Below are positions 10,454 through 20,690 of a stretch of 56,288 nt of DNA, one piece after another. How positions within the stretch are numbered: the stretch's first letter is position 1; every line of letters starts with the position of its first letter. The stretch spans positions 1-56,288 of the forward strand of contig CAJVZR010000020.1 of NCBI GenBank assembly GCA_913019965.1. Direction: 5' to 3'. A model generated the notes under the pieces. The model made no database searches. It had not been told where the DNA came from and worked only from the letters and a program-made list of their open reading frames with translations. The translations under genes were made by a program, and so were the position numbers. The stretch comes from an uncultured Oleispira sp. GTDB lineage: Bacteria > Pseudomonadota > Gammaproteobacteria > Pseudomonadales > Oceanobacteraceae.

Positions 10454-13333
10454 ATGAAAAACTGGAAGTTACAAAATCGAATTTTGGCCTTGGTTTTATT
10501 ACCTGGCCTAATTGTTTCACTATTTTTAGGTGGCTTCTTCATTGTTCAAAGAATGAGCGATTTAGATTTATTGCTGCAAGAAAGAGGACTAGCCATTGCT
10601 AAGCAAGCCGCTCCCACTTCTGAGTTTGGTGTCATTTCAGGTAATACCCCTTTATTACAGAACCTCACTAATAATTTATTAGAAGAACGCGACTTAAGAT
10701 CAGCGCGAATATTAAATAAAGACGGTCAAGTATTAGCCCATGCAGGGCCTAAAATGGTGAGTAACTACATTGGTAATACGCAATTAAAAGATAGCCAGCT
10801 GCAATTATCTCAAACCAACATTAGCCTTCGAATTAAAGCACCGATTTTTGCCCAGAATATAAACATCGGTGAAATTAGCAGTGAGCCACTCTATAAACAG
10901 CAAAATATCAGTCAAGACTTACTCGGCTGGGTGGAAATTGAGATGTCTCTCTCCAATACCCAGATTGCAAAATACCAGCACTTAGCCACCAGTATAGCCA
11001 CCGTCATTACAACTCTTATCTTATGCTTAATTCTTGCAGTGCGTATGAGTCGTAATATCTCAAACCCGATTCAAGATATGGTCGACTGCGTTGATAAGAT
11101 CAGTGATGGCAAAATCGATAGTCGGGTTCACGTAAATAGTGGCGACGAATTCCAAACTCTGGCATCTGGAATCAATGCCATGGCCATCGCGATTCAACGC
11201 ACAAAAGCGGAACATCAGCAAAATATTGAGCAAGCAACCCATGATATTCGCGAAACGTTAGAAACCATTGAGATTCAAAACATTGAATTAGACATGGCGC
11301 GCAAAGAAGCCTTGGAAGGTAGCCGTATTAAGTCTGAATTTTTAACTAACATCAGTCATGAAATCCGCACACCCCTGAATGGAATTTTAGGTTTTACTCG
11401 CATCTTGTTGAAAGATCAAAGCGACCAACGTAAAACCGATCACCTCAATACCATTGAAAAATCAGCCAACGGGCTGTTAACCATCATTAACGACATTCTT
11501 GATTTATCCAAGATCGATGCGGGTAAATTGGTACTTGAAAATATTGATTTCAATGTGCGAGAAGTTCTAGAAGACGTATTAACGATTAATGCGCCCGAAG
11601 CGCATAAAAAATCCTTGGAGCTAGTTAGCCTAATTTATTCAGATGTACCACAATATTTAACCGGTGATCCTCTGCGTATCAAACAGGTACTCACCAACCT
11701 GATATCAAATGCGATTAAATTTACCCCACAGGGAAATATTACCGTTCGCGTGCTAATTTTGGACGAAGATATTAACCAAGCCAATGTGAAGTTTGAAATT
11801 ACCGATACCGGCATCGGCTTGAACGACGAACAAAAAGATAAATTATTCCGCGCCTTTAGCCAAGCTGATTCTAGCACCAGTCGTCAATTCGGCGGCACTG
11901 GGTTAGGGCTTGTGATTAGCCAGCACTTGGTTAAAGCCATGCAGGGAGATATTGGTGTCACTAGCGCCGAGGGGGAAGGTGCAACGTTCGCATTTTCTGT
12001 GACATTAAAGAAATCACGCCAGCAAGCTTTGCCTCTACAGGAACTTAAAGGTCAGCAAATATTAATTCTCGAGTCAGCTTCTAGTACTCGCTTAAGTATT
12101 ACTCATTTATTAGAGCAATGGCACGTGCGCTATAGCGATACTGACAACATCGATATATTACTGCAATCACTGCTGCGCAAGCATCAAAATGGTGACCCTG
12201 CTGACGCCGTCATCATAGGTTTAAGCCGCAAAGAACTCTATCAAACAAGTACGGTTAAGTTATTCAAACAGGTCAATAGCTATAACATCCCCATCATTGC
12301 CTTAGTCAACAGTGCTGTTTCTGAAGAACTTGAATATGCTCAGAAACTCGGAGCCTATCAATGCCTTGCAAAGCCGCTTCAAAGTGGGCAGCTCTTCCAA
12401 ACGCTATGTCAAAGCTTAGGGAAAGAAATTATAAAAGATCCTCTGATTAATAAAATTGCTATGCCCGCCCCTACAATATTAGCGGTCGATGATAACGAAG
12501 CGAATTTAAAATTAGTCAAAGTCTTATTAGAAGATATGGGCATTAAAGTCATAGCCGCAGATTCAGGCCCTCAAGCATTGCTTAAACTTGAGCAAGAAGA
12601 CGTCAATATGATTCTCATGGACATCCAGATGCCAGGGATGAATGGTTTAGAAGCGACTCAGTTAATTCGACAAAAGAGAACCGCTAAAGAGTTACCGATC
12701 ATTGCGCTAACCGCTCATGCCATCGCTGACGAAAAAGATAAAATCTTACAAGTCGGTATGAATGATTATCAAACTAAACCTATTAATAATGATCAATTAA
12801 TGCAATGCATTGAACGCTGGACAGGTTACCAGTGCCGCGAAGACAACCCACCTAAAGCTATACAAGAACACGTACCGCTCATCCTAAATACCACTCAAAC
12901 TTCGAGTAACCCGGTTGCGATCCCAAACGAAAAAGTTGCTGCTGTTGTTGAAGATAAAGAATGCGTTATTTTTGATCCACAATACTCAATGAGACTGGCC
13001 AATAATAAATTAGATCTCGCTAGCGACATGTTCTCCATGCTATTGGAGGGCCTCACCGATGATTTACTGGAATTACAGAGTTTATGGCAAGGTCAACAAC
13101 ATGAACCCTTATTAGAACGTATTCATAAAATCCATGGCGCGACGCGCTACTGCGGGACGCCTTGCCTAATGCATACTATGGAGCAGTTAGAAACCGGATT
13201 AAAAAACCGTGATTTAGTCGATTGCGAAGAGCTGTATCAATTAGCGATAAAATCAATTATCCGCTTACAGCAGTGGGCGCAAGAAAATGATTGGCAAGAA
13301 AAACTCGCCGAAATAGAAAAAGAATTAGCTTAA
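10454..13333 (+). CDS. gacS: Hybrid sensor histidine kinase GacS/BarA
   Basis: A tripartite membrane sensor of the GacS/BarA family; with the regulator GacA/UvrY it normally drives CsrA-sequestering small RNAs. Its 959 residues show TM1 (about 10-31), a periplasmic region, TM2 (about 177-197), HAMP, and a HisKA domain with NISHEIRTPLNG (His302). The ATPase domain has N-, G1- and G2-boxes (ISNAIKF, DTGIGL, GGTGLGL). A degenerate receiver spans about 533-650, where VIIGLS stands in place of the phospho-acceptor Asp. An intact receiver follows (LMDIQMPGMNG, Asp723), then an Hpt domain with HGATRYCG (His894). The partner response regulator is not in this window. The 3' end overlaps acpS by 9 bases, convergently. 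Confidence 0.94.
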   Translation: MKNWKLQNRILALVLLPGLIVSLFLGGFFIVQRMSDLDLLLQERGLAIAKQAAPTSEFGVISGNTPLLQNLTNNLLEERDLRSARILNKDGQVLAHAGPKMVSNYIGNTQLKDSQLQLSQTNISLRIKAPIFAQNINIGEISSEPLYKQQNISQDLLGWVEIEMSLSNTQIAKYQHLATSIATVITTLILCLILAVRMSRNISNPIQDMVDCVDKISDGKIDSRVHVNSGDEFQTLASGINAMAIAIQRTKAEHQQNIEQATHDIRETLETIEIQNIELDMARKEALEGSRIKSEFLTNISHEIRTPLNGILGFTRILLKDQSDQRKTDHLNTIEKSANGLLTIINDILDLSKIDAGKLVLENIDFNVREVLEDVLTINAPEAHKKSLELVSLIYSDVPQYLTGDPLRIKQVLTNLISNAIKFTPQGNITVRVLILDEDINQANVKFEITDTGIGLNDEQKDKLFRAFSQADSSTSRQFGGTGLGLVISQHLVKAMQGDIGVTSAEGEGATFAFSVTLKKSRQQALPLQELKGQQILILESASSTRLSITHLLEQWHVRYSDTDNIDILLQSLLRKHQNGDPADAVIIGLSRKELYQTSTVKLFKQVNSYNIPIIALVNSAVSEELEYAQKLGAYQCLAKPLQSGQLFQTLCQSLGKEIIKDPLINKIAMPAPTILAVDDNEANLKLVKVLLEDMGIKVIAADSGPQALLKLEQEDVNMILMDIQMPGMNGLEATQLIRQKRTAKELPIIALTAHAIADEKDKILQVGMNDYQTKPINNDQLMQCIERWTGYQCREDNPPKAIQEHVPLILNTTQTSSNPVAIPNEKVAAVVEDKECVIFDPQYSMRLANNKLDLASDMFSMLLEGLTDDLLELQSLWQGQQHEPLLERIHKIHGATRYCGTPCLMHTMEQLETGLKNRDLVDCEELYQLAIKSIIRLQQWAQENDWQEKLAEIEKELA

Positions 13334-13702
13334 AACAGCGAAGGCGAGAATCAACTCGCCTTCATCACTTAAACTCAATAATACCTGCTCAGCGCCCATT
13401 GCTTGCATTCGCACAAGCGCCTGTCCAGTCAAGGTCACAATAGGCTTGCCTGCTTCATCAGAGGTGATATTCATCTGCTGAAAGCCAACGCCTTGCGCGA
13501 TCCCTGTGCCTAATGCTTTAGCAATAGCTTCTTTCGCGGCAAAGCGCTTAGCCAAATAGTTAACCGAAAATCCTCGCTGCTGCCAAACAAGTAATTCTTG
13601 AGCCGTCAAAATACGTTGAGAGAAACGTTCATTGTGGCGACCAATCACTTTTTCGATACGCTTCTGATCGAGTAAATCAGTACCAATACCTTTAATACTC
13701 AA
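13325..13702 (-). CDS. acpS: Holo-[acyl-carrier-protein] synthase
   Basis: AcpS transfers 4'-phosphopantetheine from CoA to apo-ACP, activating fatty-acid synthesis. At 125 aa it shows the family start GIGTDLLDQKRIE (metal-binding Asp9) and the second signature NYLAKRFAAKEAIAKALG (Glu58). It is the last gene of the rpoE-to-acpS minus-strand run, 35 bases after pdxJ, and its end overlaps the convergent gacS gene. Confidence 0.95.
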   Translation of the reverse strand: MSIKGIGTDLLDQKRIEKVIGRHNERFSQRILTAQELLVWQQRGFSVNYLAKRFAAKEAIAKALGTGIAQGVGFQQMNITSDEAGKPIVTLTGQALVRMQAMGAEQVLLSLSDEGELILAFAVLS

Positions 13703-13737
13703 GACAAAAACCTTGCAAAAGAAAACGCATAAAAATT

Positions 13738-14475
13738 CTAAGCCTGAGCCACACGTATCAAATCACGCATTTCTTTTACCGCGTCTTTCAATCCGACAAA
13801 TACAGCACGAGCTATAATGCTATGGCCAATATTCAGTTCGTTTATACCCTCAATCGCCGCAATCGCTTCAACATTGTGGTAATGTAATCCATGTCCTGCA
13901 TTAACAATTAGGCCCTTGGAAAGCGCATAAGCAATTCCCTCTTTCAAAATTTCTAATTCGCGGTCTTGCTGCTCTGTCGTTTCAGCATCAGCATAAGCAC
14001 CAGTATGAATTTCAATCGCTGGCGCACCACAACGCACAGCCGCATCAATTTGTGCTTTATCGGCGTCGATGAAAAGAGACGCTTCACTATTTATCGCCGC
14101 TAATCGATCACAAGCCGCTTTGATTGCCGCTTCATTACCCACAACGTCTAATCCGCCTTCTGTTGTCAGCTCTTCACGCTTCTCAGGCACTAGACAGCAA
14201 TGCTCAGGCTCAACTTCTTCGGCCAACTCTAACATGGCTTCGGTCACCGCCATTTCAAGATTCATTCGGGTATTTAAGACTTCCTTTAATACATAAACAT
14301 CACGAGTCTGGATATGTCGGCGATCTTCTCGAGGATGAATGGTAATGCCATCGGCCCCCGCTTCTTCAGCAACCAGTGCCGCTTGCACAGGATCAGGATA
14401 GCGAGTTCCACGCGCTTGTCGTAGCGTTGCTACATGGTCGATATTTACCCCTAATAAAACTCGTGCTTTTGCCAC
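13738..14475 (-). CDS. pdxJ: Pyridoxine 5'-phosphate synthase
   Basis: PdxJ condenses 1-deoxyxylulose 5-phosphate with 3-amino-2-oxopropyl phosphate to pyridoxine 5'-phosphate, the last ring-forming step of vitamin B6 synthesis. Signatures: [30 protein letters not shown] and [16 protein letters not shown]. The frame remains open to 14484 with GTG and ATG codons. AGGTG lies 6 bases before the GTG at 14475, giving a 245-aa product close to the family length, so I prefer that start; the choice is moderately certain. It lies between recO and acpS as in other gammaproteobacteria. Confidence 0.94.
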   Translation of the reverse strand: MAKARVLLGVNIDHVATLRQARGTRYPDPVQAALVAEEAGADGITIHPREDRRHIQTRDVYVLKEVLNTRMNLEMAVTEAMLELAEEVEPEHCCLVPEKREELTTEGGLDVVGNEAAIKAACDRLAAINSEASLFIDADKAQIDAAVRCGAPAIEIHTGAYADAETTEQQDRELEILKEGIAYALSKGLIVNAGHGLHYHNVEAIAAIEGINELNIGHSIIARAVFVGLKDAVKEMRDLIRVAQA

Positions 14476-14533
14476 AATCATCACCTAAAAATTCAAAATA
14501 AATATCACGCTATTTACGTTATAAATAAAAAAG

Positions 14534-15304
14534 TTATAAACGTTGAAACAGCTCACGACTGGTTAGAGGTTTATCCCCTAATAATGGTTTTAACGCAAGT
14601 CTAGCGACTTGTTTAGCAACTTGCCAACTCAATTCATGCTGCCAATTATCCGCTGCAATGGCCAATATAGCCGCCCCAGAAAAACCTTGCTGACCCCTAG
14701 AATCCCTATTCACACCATAAGCTTCAGCATTTATACAGCTGAAGCCGGCATGGGGATCAAAATTATAATACTGCTCAGGTTGGATATCTCGACAATCACT
14801 ATCTTGCAGCCAATTATATTGGTAGCCCAAAATGGCTAATAAATGAAATTCAAAGCGTCGTAGGAAAGGTTCTGATTGCTGATCGTTATCCAGCTGTAAC
14901 AAGCCTTGCAGCGTTTGTTGATACACTTTAAATAAATCGGCTTGCGGTTCATCCTGCCAGGTTAAGCGCATCATCAGCTCATTAAGATAGAAGCCACAAT
15001 AGAGATTTTTACCTATTAAGCTATGGCCTTTTAATTCTGACTGATTGCAATAGTTTGCTTCGACGTGCTGGCAATACTTTAAATTTCCACGACCGGAAAA
15101 TTGTATCTGATAAGGAATAAAAGGCTGCAAAGGAGGGTGTTTTTTATTAACTCGATAAAGCGCTGAAAAACGTCCTTGCTTTTCACAAAAGAGATCGAGT
15201 ATCTGGCTATTTTCTCGATAAGGTTTACGATGTAAAACATAAAATGTCGGTATTGAAGTACTGAGGCCTATAGATGAAGTACCTTGATTTAAACCCACCG
15301 ACAT
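14534..15304 (-). CDS. recO: DNA repair protein RecO
   Basis: RecO loads RecA on SSB-coated single-stranded DNA with RecR. The N-terminal OB-fold region is visible (FYVLHRKPYRENSQIL, then FCEKQGRFSALYRV), followed by a helical C-terminal domain with YCGFYLNELMMRL and a conserved FDPHAGFSC. The frame extends to a TTG at 15325, but an ATG at 15304 has GTGAG about 6 bases upstream, giving 256 aa, so it is preferred. It is 28 bases downstream of era. Confidence 0.9.
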   Translation of the reverse strand: MSVGLNQGTSSIGLSTSIPTFYVLHRKPYRENSQILDLFCEKQGRFSALYRVNKKHPPLQPFIPYQIQFSGRGNLKYCQHVEANYCNQSELKGHSLIGKNLYCGFYLNELMMRLTWQDEPQADLFKVYQQTLQGLLQLDNDQQSEPFLRRFEFHLLAILGYQYNWLQDSDCRDIQPEQYYNFDPHAGFSCINAEAYGVNRDSRGQQGFSGAAILAIAADNWQHELSWQVAKQVARLALKPLLGDKPLTSRELFQRL

Positions 15305-15332
15305 ACTCGTCTCACTTCCAAACAAATAGCGA

Positions 15333-16238
15333 TTAATCTAAGCCATCATACCCTAAGCTTTTTAGAGCTCGTTCACTGTCTGCCCAGCCCGCTTTTACTT
15401 TAACCCAAGTATTCAGCATCACTTTGCAATCAAACATTTCTTCCATATCCAAACGTGCATCACGGCCAATCTGCTTAATGCGACTGCCCTTTTCACCAAT
15501 GATAATTCGCTTTTGGCTTTGACGATCAATCAAGATGGCCGCACTGATTACCAGCAAACTATCTTCATAGCGGAACTCTTCGATTTCAACCGTCATAGAA
15601 TACGGTAATTCATCACCCAATTGACGCATGATTTTTTCACGAACCAATTCCGCCGCAAGAAAGCGAGAACTGCGATCGGTAATTTGATCTTCAGGATAAA
15701 AGTGCATTCCTTGCGGAATGAAACTGGTAATAATATTCTCTAGTCGCTCAACATTATGACCAGATTTCGCACTCATTGGGACGATATGGGCGAACTTCCC
15801 CTTTTCATCCAGTTTCTGTAAATAAGGCAATAAATCTTCTTTATCGGCTAAGAAATCAACCTTATTTACCGCTAAAATGACTGGGCATTTAACATACTGC
15901 AAAGACTTCAAAACCATATCGTCTTCGCTGGTCCACTTAGTTCGATCAATCATGAAAACGATCGCATCGACATCTTTAACCGCCGTTTGTGCGGCTTTAT
16001 TCATGTAACGGTTTAGTGCCTTATCGTGATTTTCATGCATGCCAGGGGTATCAACATAGACAATTTGAACATCATCTTCTGTCTTAATCCCCAAAATTTG
16101 ATGGCGGGTCGTTTGTGGCTTACGCGAGGTAATACTGAGCTTTTGCCCAAGGATTAAATTCAATAACGTAGACTTACCGACATTGGGTCGCCCAACAATA
16201 GCAACATACCCAGAACGTTCACTCATTTCATTTTCCAT
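15333..16238 (-). CDS. era: GTPase Era, 30S ribosome assembly
   Basis: Era is an essential GTPase that binds the 3' end of 16S rRNA during 30S maturation. G1 is [10 protein letters not shown]3 is DTPGMH and G4 is NKVD. The C-terminal KH domain shows [14 protein letters not shown]. Length is 301 aa as expected. Homologues often start at the second Met ([12 protein letters not shown]), so the N-terminus may be four residues shorter. It starts 5 bases after the rnc stop codon, so the two are surely cotranscribed. Confidence 0.96.
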   Translation of the reverse strand: MENEMSERSGYVAIVGRPNVGKSTLLNLILGQKLSITSRKPQTTRHQILGIKTEDDVQIVYVDTPGMHENHDKALNRYMNKAAQTAVKDVDAIVFMIDRTKWTSEDDMVLKSLQYVKCPVILAVNKVDFLADKEDLLPYLQKLDEKGKFAHIVPMSAKSGHNVERLENIITSFIPQGMHFYPEDQITDRSSRFLAAELVREKIMRQLGDELPYSMTVEIEEFRYEDSLLVISAAILIDRQSQKRIIIGEKGSRIKQIGRDARLDMEEMFDCKVMLNTWVKVKAGWADSERALKSLGYDGLD

Positions 16239-16243
16239 AGCGA

Positions 16244-16939
16244 CTATTCCTCACCAAGATCAAGGCTAATGCCTAATTGCTTTAAAGCTTGTCCGGCTGC
16301 TTCTTGCTCTGCGATACGTCGACTGCCACCCTGGCCAACGATTGTATTTTCTAATTCTTTAATATTGCAGCTAATAGTAAATAGTTGCTCATGAGCACTG
16401 CCTTCAATGCTCATTACATCGTATTTAGGTAATGGTAGCTGCTTGCCTTGCAGATATTCCTGCAAGCGCGTTTTCGGATCTTTTAAAGGGTCATCAAGAC
16501 TCAGTGCATCTAAACGAGATTGATACCATTGTAAAATCTTTGTCTTAACCGTCGCCATATCCGAATCTAGATAAATAGCACCGATAATCGCTTCTACTGT
16601 ATCGGCTAAGATCGATTCACGTCGATGACCGCCACTTTTCATTTCCCCGGTACCCAGATGCAGAAAATCCCCGAGGCCAAAGTCACGGGCTAATTCAGCT
16701 AAGGTTACCCCTTTCACCATGCGAGCTCGCAAACGGCTTAATTTGCCTTCTTTTGCTGCGGGAAACTTTAGAAATAAAGCCTCCGCAATTACCAAGTTCA
16801 CAATGGAGTCGCCCAAAAATTCTAAGCGCTCGTTATTTTTACCACCGCAACTACGATGGGTTAACGCCAACTCAATTAATGAAGTATCGCGAAAGGTGTA
16901 GTCAATACGCTGACTAAGCTTTAATAATGGATTATTCAC
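16244..16939 (-). CDS. rnc: Ribonuclease III
   Basis: RNase III cleaves double-stranded RNA, processing rRNA precursors and certain mRNAs. The signature [18 protein letters not shown] holds the catalytic acidic residues, with a second acidic cluster at [18 protein letters not shown]-terminal dsRNA-binding domain covers roughly residues 155-225. Length is 231 aa. It lies between a DUF4845 gene and era with only a few bases between coding regions. The enzyme may also cut the arfA hairpin described at 30869-30920. Confidence 0.96.
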   Translation of the reverse strand: MNNPLLKLSQRIDYTFRDTSLIELALTHRSCGGKNNERLEFLGDSIVNLVIAEALFLKFPAAKEGKLSRLRARMVKGVTLAELARDFGLGDFLHLGTGEMKSGGHRRESILADTVEAIIGAIYLDSDMATVKTKILQWYQSRLDALSLDDPLKDPKTRLQEYLQGKQLPLPKYDVMSIEGSAHEQLFTISCNIKELENTIVGQGGSRRIAEQEAAGQALKQLGISLDLGEE

Positions 16940-16942
16940 GGC

Positions 16943-17314
16943 TTAAAAACTGTACTCGTGATTAAAAGTTAACGCGATATCAACATTCGACATCACATGC
17001 TCACGACGCTCATATTGCCAGATCAATTTGATTTCGCCTTTATGCTTAGTAATAACCAACTCGTTGGTCGGTATACTGCGCAAGCGATTAATATCAAGAC
17101 GGTTGTTAAGCAGTTTACGCACGTCTTTTTCGCTCGTATCACGATTGATCACTTCAGGTAAACCATCAAGGATACTCACCAACAAGCGATCATCCCAATG
17201 CATGCCAAAAATGCGCACAAGAAAGTTCAACGAGAAGCCTAATAATACTAAAAAGGCGAGGATCGAGATAAAAGATGCTCCTGCCTGCTTAGTTTTCAAG
17301 TGATACTGCAACAT
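16943..17314 (-). CDS. DUF4845 membrane-anchored protein
   Basis: A 123-aa protein with one N-terminal hydrophobic segment (about residues 13-36, ASFISILAFLVLLGFSLNFL) preceded by a basic start, suggesting an inner-membrane anchor with the rest in the periplasm. The content matches the DUF4845 family normally found between lepB and rnc in Pseudomonas-like genomes. Its function is unknown; a role linked to signal peptidase has only been guessed from context. Here it directly follows lepA, with two bases between coding regions and no lepB. Confidence 0.85.
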   Translation of the reverse strand: MLQYHLKTKQAGASFISILAFLVLLGFSLNFLVRIFGMHWDDRLLVSILDGLPEVINRDTSEKDVRKLLNNRLDINRLRSIPTNELVITKHKGEIKLIWQYERREHVMSNVDIALTFNHEYSF

Positions 17315-17316
17315 AA

Positions 17317-19116
17317 TTAATCATCTACCTTAAGGACGGCAAGGAAAGCAGATTGTGGAATTTCCACATTACCGATCTGCTTCATACGTTTTTTACCTTC
17401 TTTCTGTTTCTGCAATAGCTTCTTCTTACGGCTCACATCACCACCATAACATTTAGCGGTTACGTTTTTACGCATCGCTTTAATGTTGGTACGAGCAACC
17501 ACTTGCGCGCCCATAGCCGCCTGAATCGCCACGTCGTACATTTGGCGAGGAATCAGCTCTTTCATTTTTTCTGTTAACGCGCGGCCACGACTGCGTACGT
17601 TATCGGTGTGCAAAATAACGGCTAAAGCATCTACTCGCTCACCATTCACTAAAATGTCCAAGCGCGTTAGTGGCGCCTGAGAGAAATGACTGAAGCTATA
17701 ATCTAGTGATGCAAAACCACGGCTCACCGATTTTAAGCGATCGAAGAAATCCATCACTACTTCAGCCATCGGGATTTGATACGTTAGTGAAACTTGATTA
17801 CCTACATACTGCATATCTTTTTGCAGGCCACGCTTACCGACACACAAAGAAATTACGTTACCTAAAAACTCTTGCGGTACAAGAATATTCACATCGGCAA
17901 TCGGCTCCAGCATTTCTTCAATGGTGCCAGGATCTGGAAGTTTAGAAGGGTTATCAATTTCAATAATCTCCCCTTTGCGATTAACAACTTGATAAATCAC
18001 TGTCGGCGCTGTGGTAATCAAATCCAGATTGTATTCGCGTTCTAGACGCTCCTGAATAATTTCCATATGCAGCATGCCTAAGAAGCCACAGCGGAAGCCA
18101 AAACCTAGTGCATCTGAACTTTCAGGTTCGAAGAACAAAGAGGCATCATTCAACGATAATTTATCGAGTGCATCACGGAAATTTTCAAAATCGTCGGAGC
18201 TAATTGGGAATAGACCGGCATAAACCTGCGGTTTAACTTTTTGAAAGCCAGGTAATGATTCAACTTCAGGTGTCTTAGTATGGGTAATCGTATCCCCCAC
18301 AGGTGCACCATGAATGTCTTTAATGCCAGCAACCATGTAGCCTACTTCACCAGCACGAAGGATTCCCGTATCTTTACGCTTAGGTGTAAAGATACCCACA
18401 CCATCAGCACCATGATCACGAGCGGTCGATTTCATGCGAATTTTATCGCCTTTACGTAACGTACCATTGGTGATACGCACCAACGACACAACCCCTAAAT
18501 AAGGGTCAAACCATGAATCGATAATTAAGGCCTGTAATTGACCTTCTGGGTCACCATCAGGTGCAGGAATTAACTTTACAATTTCTTCTAATACGCCTTC
18601 TACATTCAGGCCACTCTTGGCTGAACAACGAACCGCATCCATTGCATCGATACCGATAATTTCTTCGATTTCTTCAGCGACTCTATCTGGATCCGCCTGG
18701 GGCAAATCCATCTTATTTAATACAGGGACAACTTCAAGCCCTTGCTCAATCGCGGTATAACAGTTGGCAACGGATTGTGCTTCAACGCCTTGTGCAGCGT
18801 CGACTACCAATAAGGCACCTTCACAAGCCGCTAAAGAACGCGATACTTCGTAGCTAAAATCAACGTGACCAGGGGTATCAATAAAGTTCAACTGATACGT
18901 TTCACCGTCTAAAGCCTTATAATCTAAGGTTACGCTTTGAGCCTTAATGGTGATCCCACGTTCACGTTCGATATCCATGGAATCAAGCACTTGAGCTTGC
19001 ATCTCACGAGCGGATAAGCCCTCACAGTGCTGAATAAAACGGTCAGCCAGAGTGGATTTACCATGGTCAATATGGGCAATAATAGAGAAGTTACGAATAT
19101 GGTTAAGCTTACTCAC
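17317..19116 (-). CDS. lepA: Elongation factor 4 (LepA), translational GTPase
   Basis: LepA/EF4 is a ribosomal GTPase that acts on stalled or back-translocating ribosomes and affects initiation. It shows G1 [10 protein letters not shown]3 DTPGHVDF and G4 NKMD, and the family's C-terminal end with the KMKRIGNV-like region ([21 protein letters not shown]). The frame begins TTG-GTG-AGT. GTG at 19116 is preferred, with CAGG upstream, and TTG at 19119 is the alternative; the product is about 599 aa. It follows mucD by about 105 bases. Confidence 0.95.
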   Translation of the reverse strand: MSKLNHIRNFSIIAHIDHGKSTLADRFIQHCEGLSAREMQAQVLDSMDIERERGITIKAQSVTLDYKALDGETYQLNFIDTPGHVDFSYEVSRSLAACEGALLVVDAAQGVEAQSVANCYTAIEQGLEVVPVLNKMDLPQADPDRVAEEIEEIIGIDAMDAVRCSAKSGLNVEGVLEEIVKLIPAPDGDPEGQLQALIIDSWFDPYLGVVSLVRITNGTLRKGDKIRMKSTARDHGADGVGIFTPKRKDTGILRAGEVGYMVAGIKDIHGAPVGDTITHTKTPEVESLPGFQKVKPQVYAGLFPISSDDFENFRDALDKLSLNDASLFFEPESSDALGFGFRCGFLGMLHMEIIQERLEREYNLDLITTAPTVIYQVVNRKGEIIEIDNPSKLPDPGTIEEMLEPIADVNILVPQEFLGNVISLCVGKRGLQKDMQYVGNQVSLTYQIPMAEVVMDFFDRLKSVSRGFASLDYSFSHFSQAPLTRLDILVNGERVDALAVILHTDNVRSRGRALTEKMKELIPRQMYDVAIQAAMGAQVVARTNIKAMRKNVTAKCYGGDVSRKKKLLQKQKEGKKRMKQIGNVEIPQSAFLAVLKVDD

Positions 19117-19174
19117 CAAAGAATACCTGTCACAGACAACGATTAAATAGCGCTGGAGTCTACTAGATATGGGG

Positions 19175-19213
19175 AAATAAGGCTATGAAGATCGTACGAT
19201 AGCCCTATTATTT
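19175..19213 (-). terminator. Possible terminator or hairpin between mucD and lepA
   Basis: GGCTAT at 19181-19186 pairs with ATAGCC at 19199-19204, and AT-rich flanks extend the stem imperfectly. On the minus strand it lies just after the mucD stop codon and is followed by TTATTT rather than a clean T run. It may attenuate transcription into lepA. Low certainty. Confidence 0.4.
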
Positions 19214-19221
19214 CTACCTTA

Positions 19222-20649
19222 TTATTCACTCATTCGTAAAGGGATGAACATCGCCGAACCACGACGAACAATTTGCATGGGTACCGAGCGTTTGCTTGGT
19301 AATGCCGCTACGATACGATTAAAATCAGCTAATGAGGCTATTCTCTCACCATAAATCATCGAAATCACATCGCCTTGAACAAGCCCAGCCATGGCGCCTG
19401 CTCGACCATTAATAACTTTTGATACCACAACTCCTGGACCATAATTTCTCTCTTGCTGAGCACTCAATGCGGAGACAACGATGCCTAAGCGGTTTTCTTG
19501 TTCAGCTGGTTTCTGCGGTATCACACCTAATTTTTGACCATCACCATCCGGTAATGCTCCGATTTTTAACGTGATGACTTTCGACTTGCCATTACGCACA
19601 ATATTGAGCTTTGCTTTGCTACCCGGTTTAATTCGCCCTACTCGGTGCGGCAAATCACTGGAAAGGTTTATTTCTTGGCCATTAAACGCGGTGATAATAT
19701 CGCCACTTTGCAACCCACCCAATTCAGCCGGGCTACCTGGAACTAATTGTGCTACCAATGCTCCCTTTGCTTGAGCAAGACCAAATGATTCCGCTAAATC
19801 TTTATTAACCTCTTGAATCACAACGCCCAACCAACCTCGGCTCACCTTTCCTTTATCTTTTAATTGCTCGGCAACGTCAATTGCCACACTGATTGGTATT
19901 GCAAACGAAACCCCCATAAATCCACCAGAGCGGGTATAGATTTGCGAATTGATACCGACCACTTCCCCCTCTAGGTTGAACAAGGGCCCACCGGAGTTAC
20001 CCGGGTTAATAGCAACATCGGTTTGAATAAAGGGCACATAACTTTCATTGGGTAAGCTGCGCCCTTTCGCACTGACAATGCCAGCAGTAACTGAATAATC
20101 AAAACCAAAAGGTGAACCAATGGCTAATACCCATTCTCCCACTTTTAATTTATCGGAATCACCAAGCTCTACTCGAGGCAAGCCTGTTGCTTGTACCTTT
20201 AATAAAGCCAAGTCCGCACGTACATCAGCACCAATTAATCGCGCCTCTAATTCACGACGATCACTAAGCCGTACTATGATCTCGTCAGCACCATGCACCA
20301 CGTGATTATTGGTTAGAATATAACCATCTGCAGAAATTATAAATCCAGAACCCAGTGATGATTTTTCTTGTTGAGGCGACTGTCCACGACCTTGCCCAGG
20401 CTGGCCGAAGAAGTGCCTAAAGAGATCAGGAACTTGCTGAGGAATATTGTAGCGCTCAGACATGGAGCCGTATTGATTGCTGTGTTTTACGGTAGCAATA
20501 TTCACGACGGATGGAGACGTTTCTTCTACCAGTTCAGTAAAATCGGGTAAGGAGGCTTGGCTAGTGGTGCTTATTAAGCTGAGACATAACCAAAGAGTCG
20601 AATAAATAATAGCTTTCACATTTATCGAATTAGGGTTTTGCTTCATCAT
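19222..20649 (-). CDS. mucD: Periplasmic serine protease MucD/DegP family
   Basis: An HtrA-family protease and chaperone for misfolded envelope proteins. The 475-aa protein has a signal peptide (hydrophobic segment about 13-27, likely cleaved near SQA). The trypsin-like domain has catalytic His116 (NNHVVHGAD), Asp146 (RADLALLKV) and Ser219 (INPGNSGGPLF), and two PDZ domains follow (about 255-350 and 385-470). A Gly/Gln-rich loop (about 82-95) precedes the core. In Pseudomonas the orthologue ends the algU operon; here it follows rseC by 41 bases, so sigma-E control is likely. Confidence 0.94.
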   Translation of the reverse strand: MMKQNPNSINVKAIIYSTLWLCLSLISTTSQASLPDFTELVEETSPSVVNIATVKHSNQYGSMSERYNIPQQVPDLFRHFFGQPGQGRGQSPQQEKSSLGSGFIISADGYILTNNHVVHGADEIIVRLSDRRELEARLIGADVRADLALLKVQATGLPRVELGDSDKLKVGEWVLAIGSPFGFDYSVTAGIVSAKGRSLPNESYVPFIQTDVAINPGNSGGPLFNLEGEVVGINSQIYTRSGGFMGVSFAIPISVAIDVAEQLKDKGKVSRGWLGVVIQEVNKDLAESFGLAQAKGALVAQLVPGSPAELGGLQSGDIITAFNGQEINLSSDLPHRVGRIKPGSKAKLNIVRNGKSKVITLKIGALPDGDGQKLGVIPQKPAEQENRLGIVVSALSAQQERNYGPGVVVSKVINGRAGAMAGLVQGDVISMIYGERIASLADFNRIVAALPSKRSVPMQIVRRGSAMFIPLRMSE

Positions 20650-20690
20650 ATTAAGTAAGATTCCTATTAATTAATCATTTTATCGTATAT

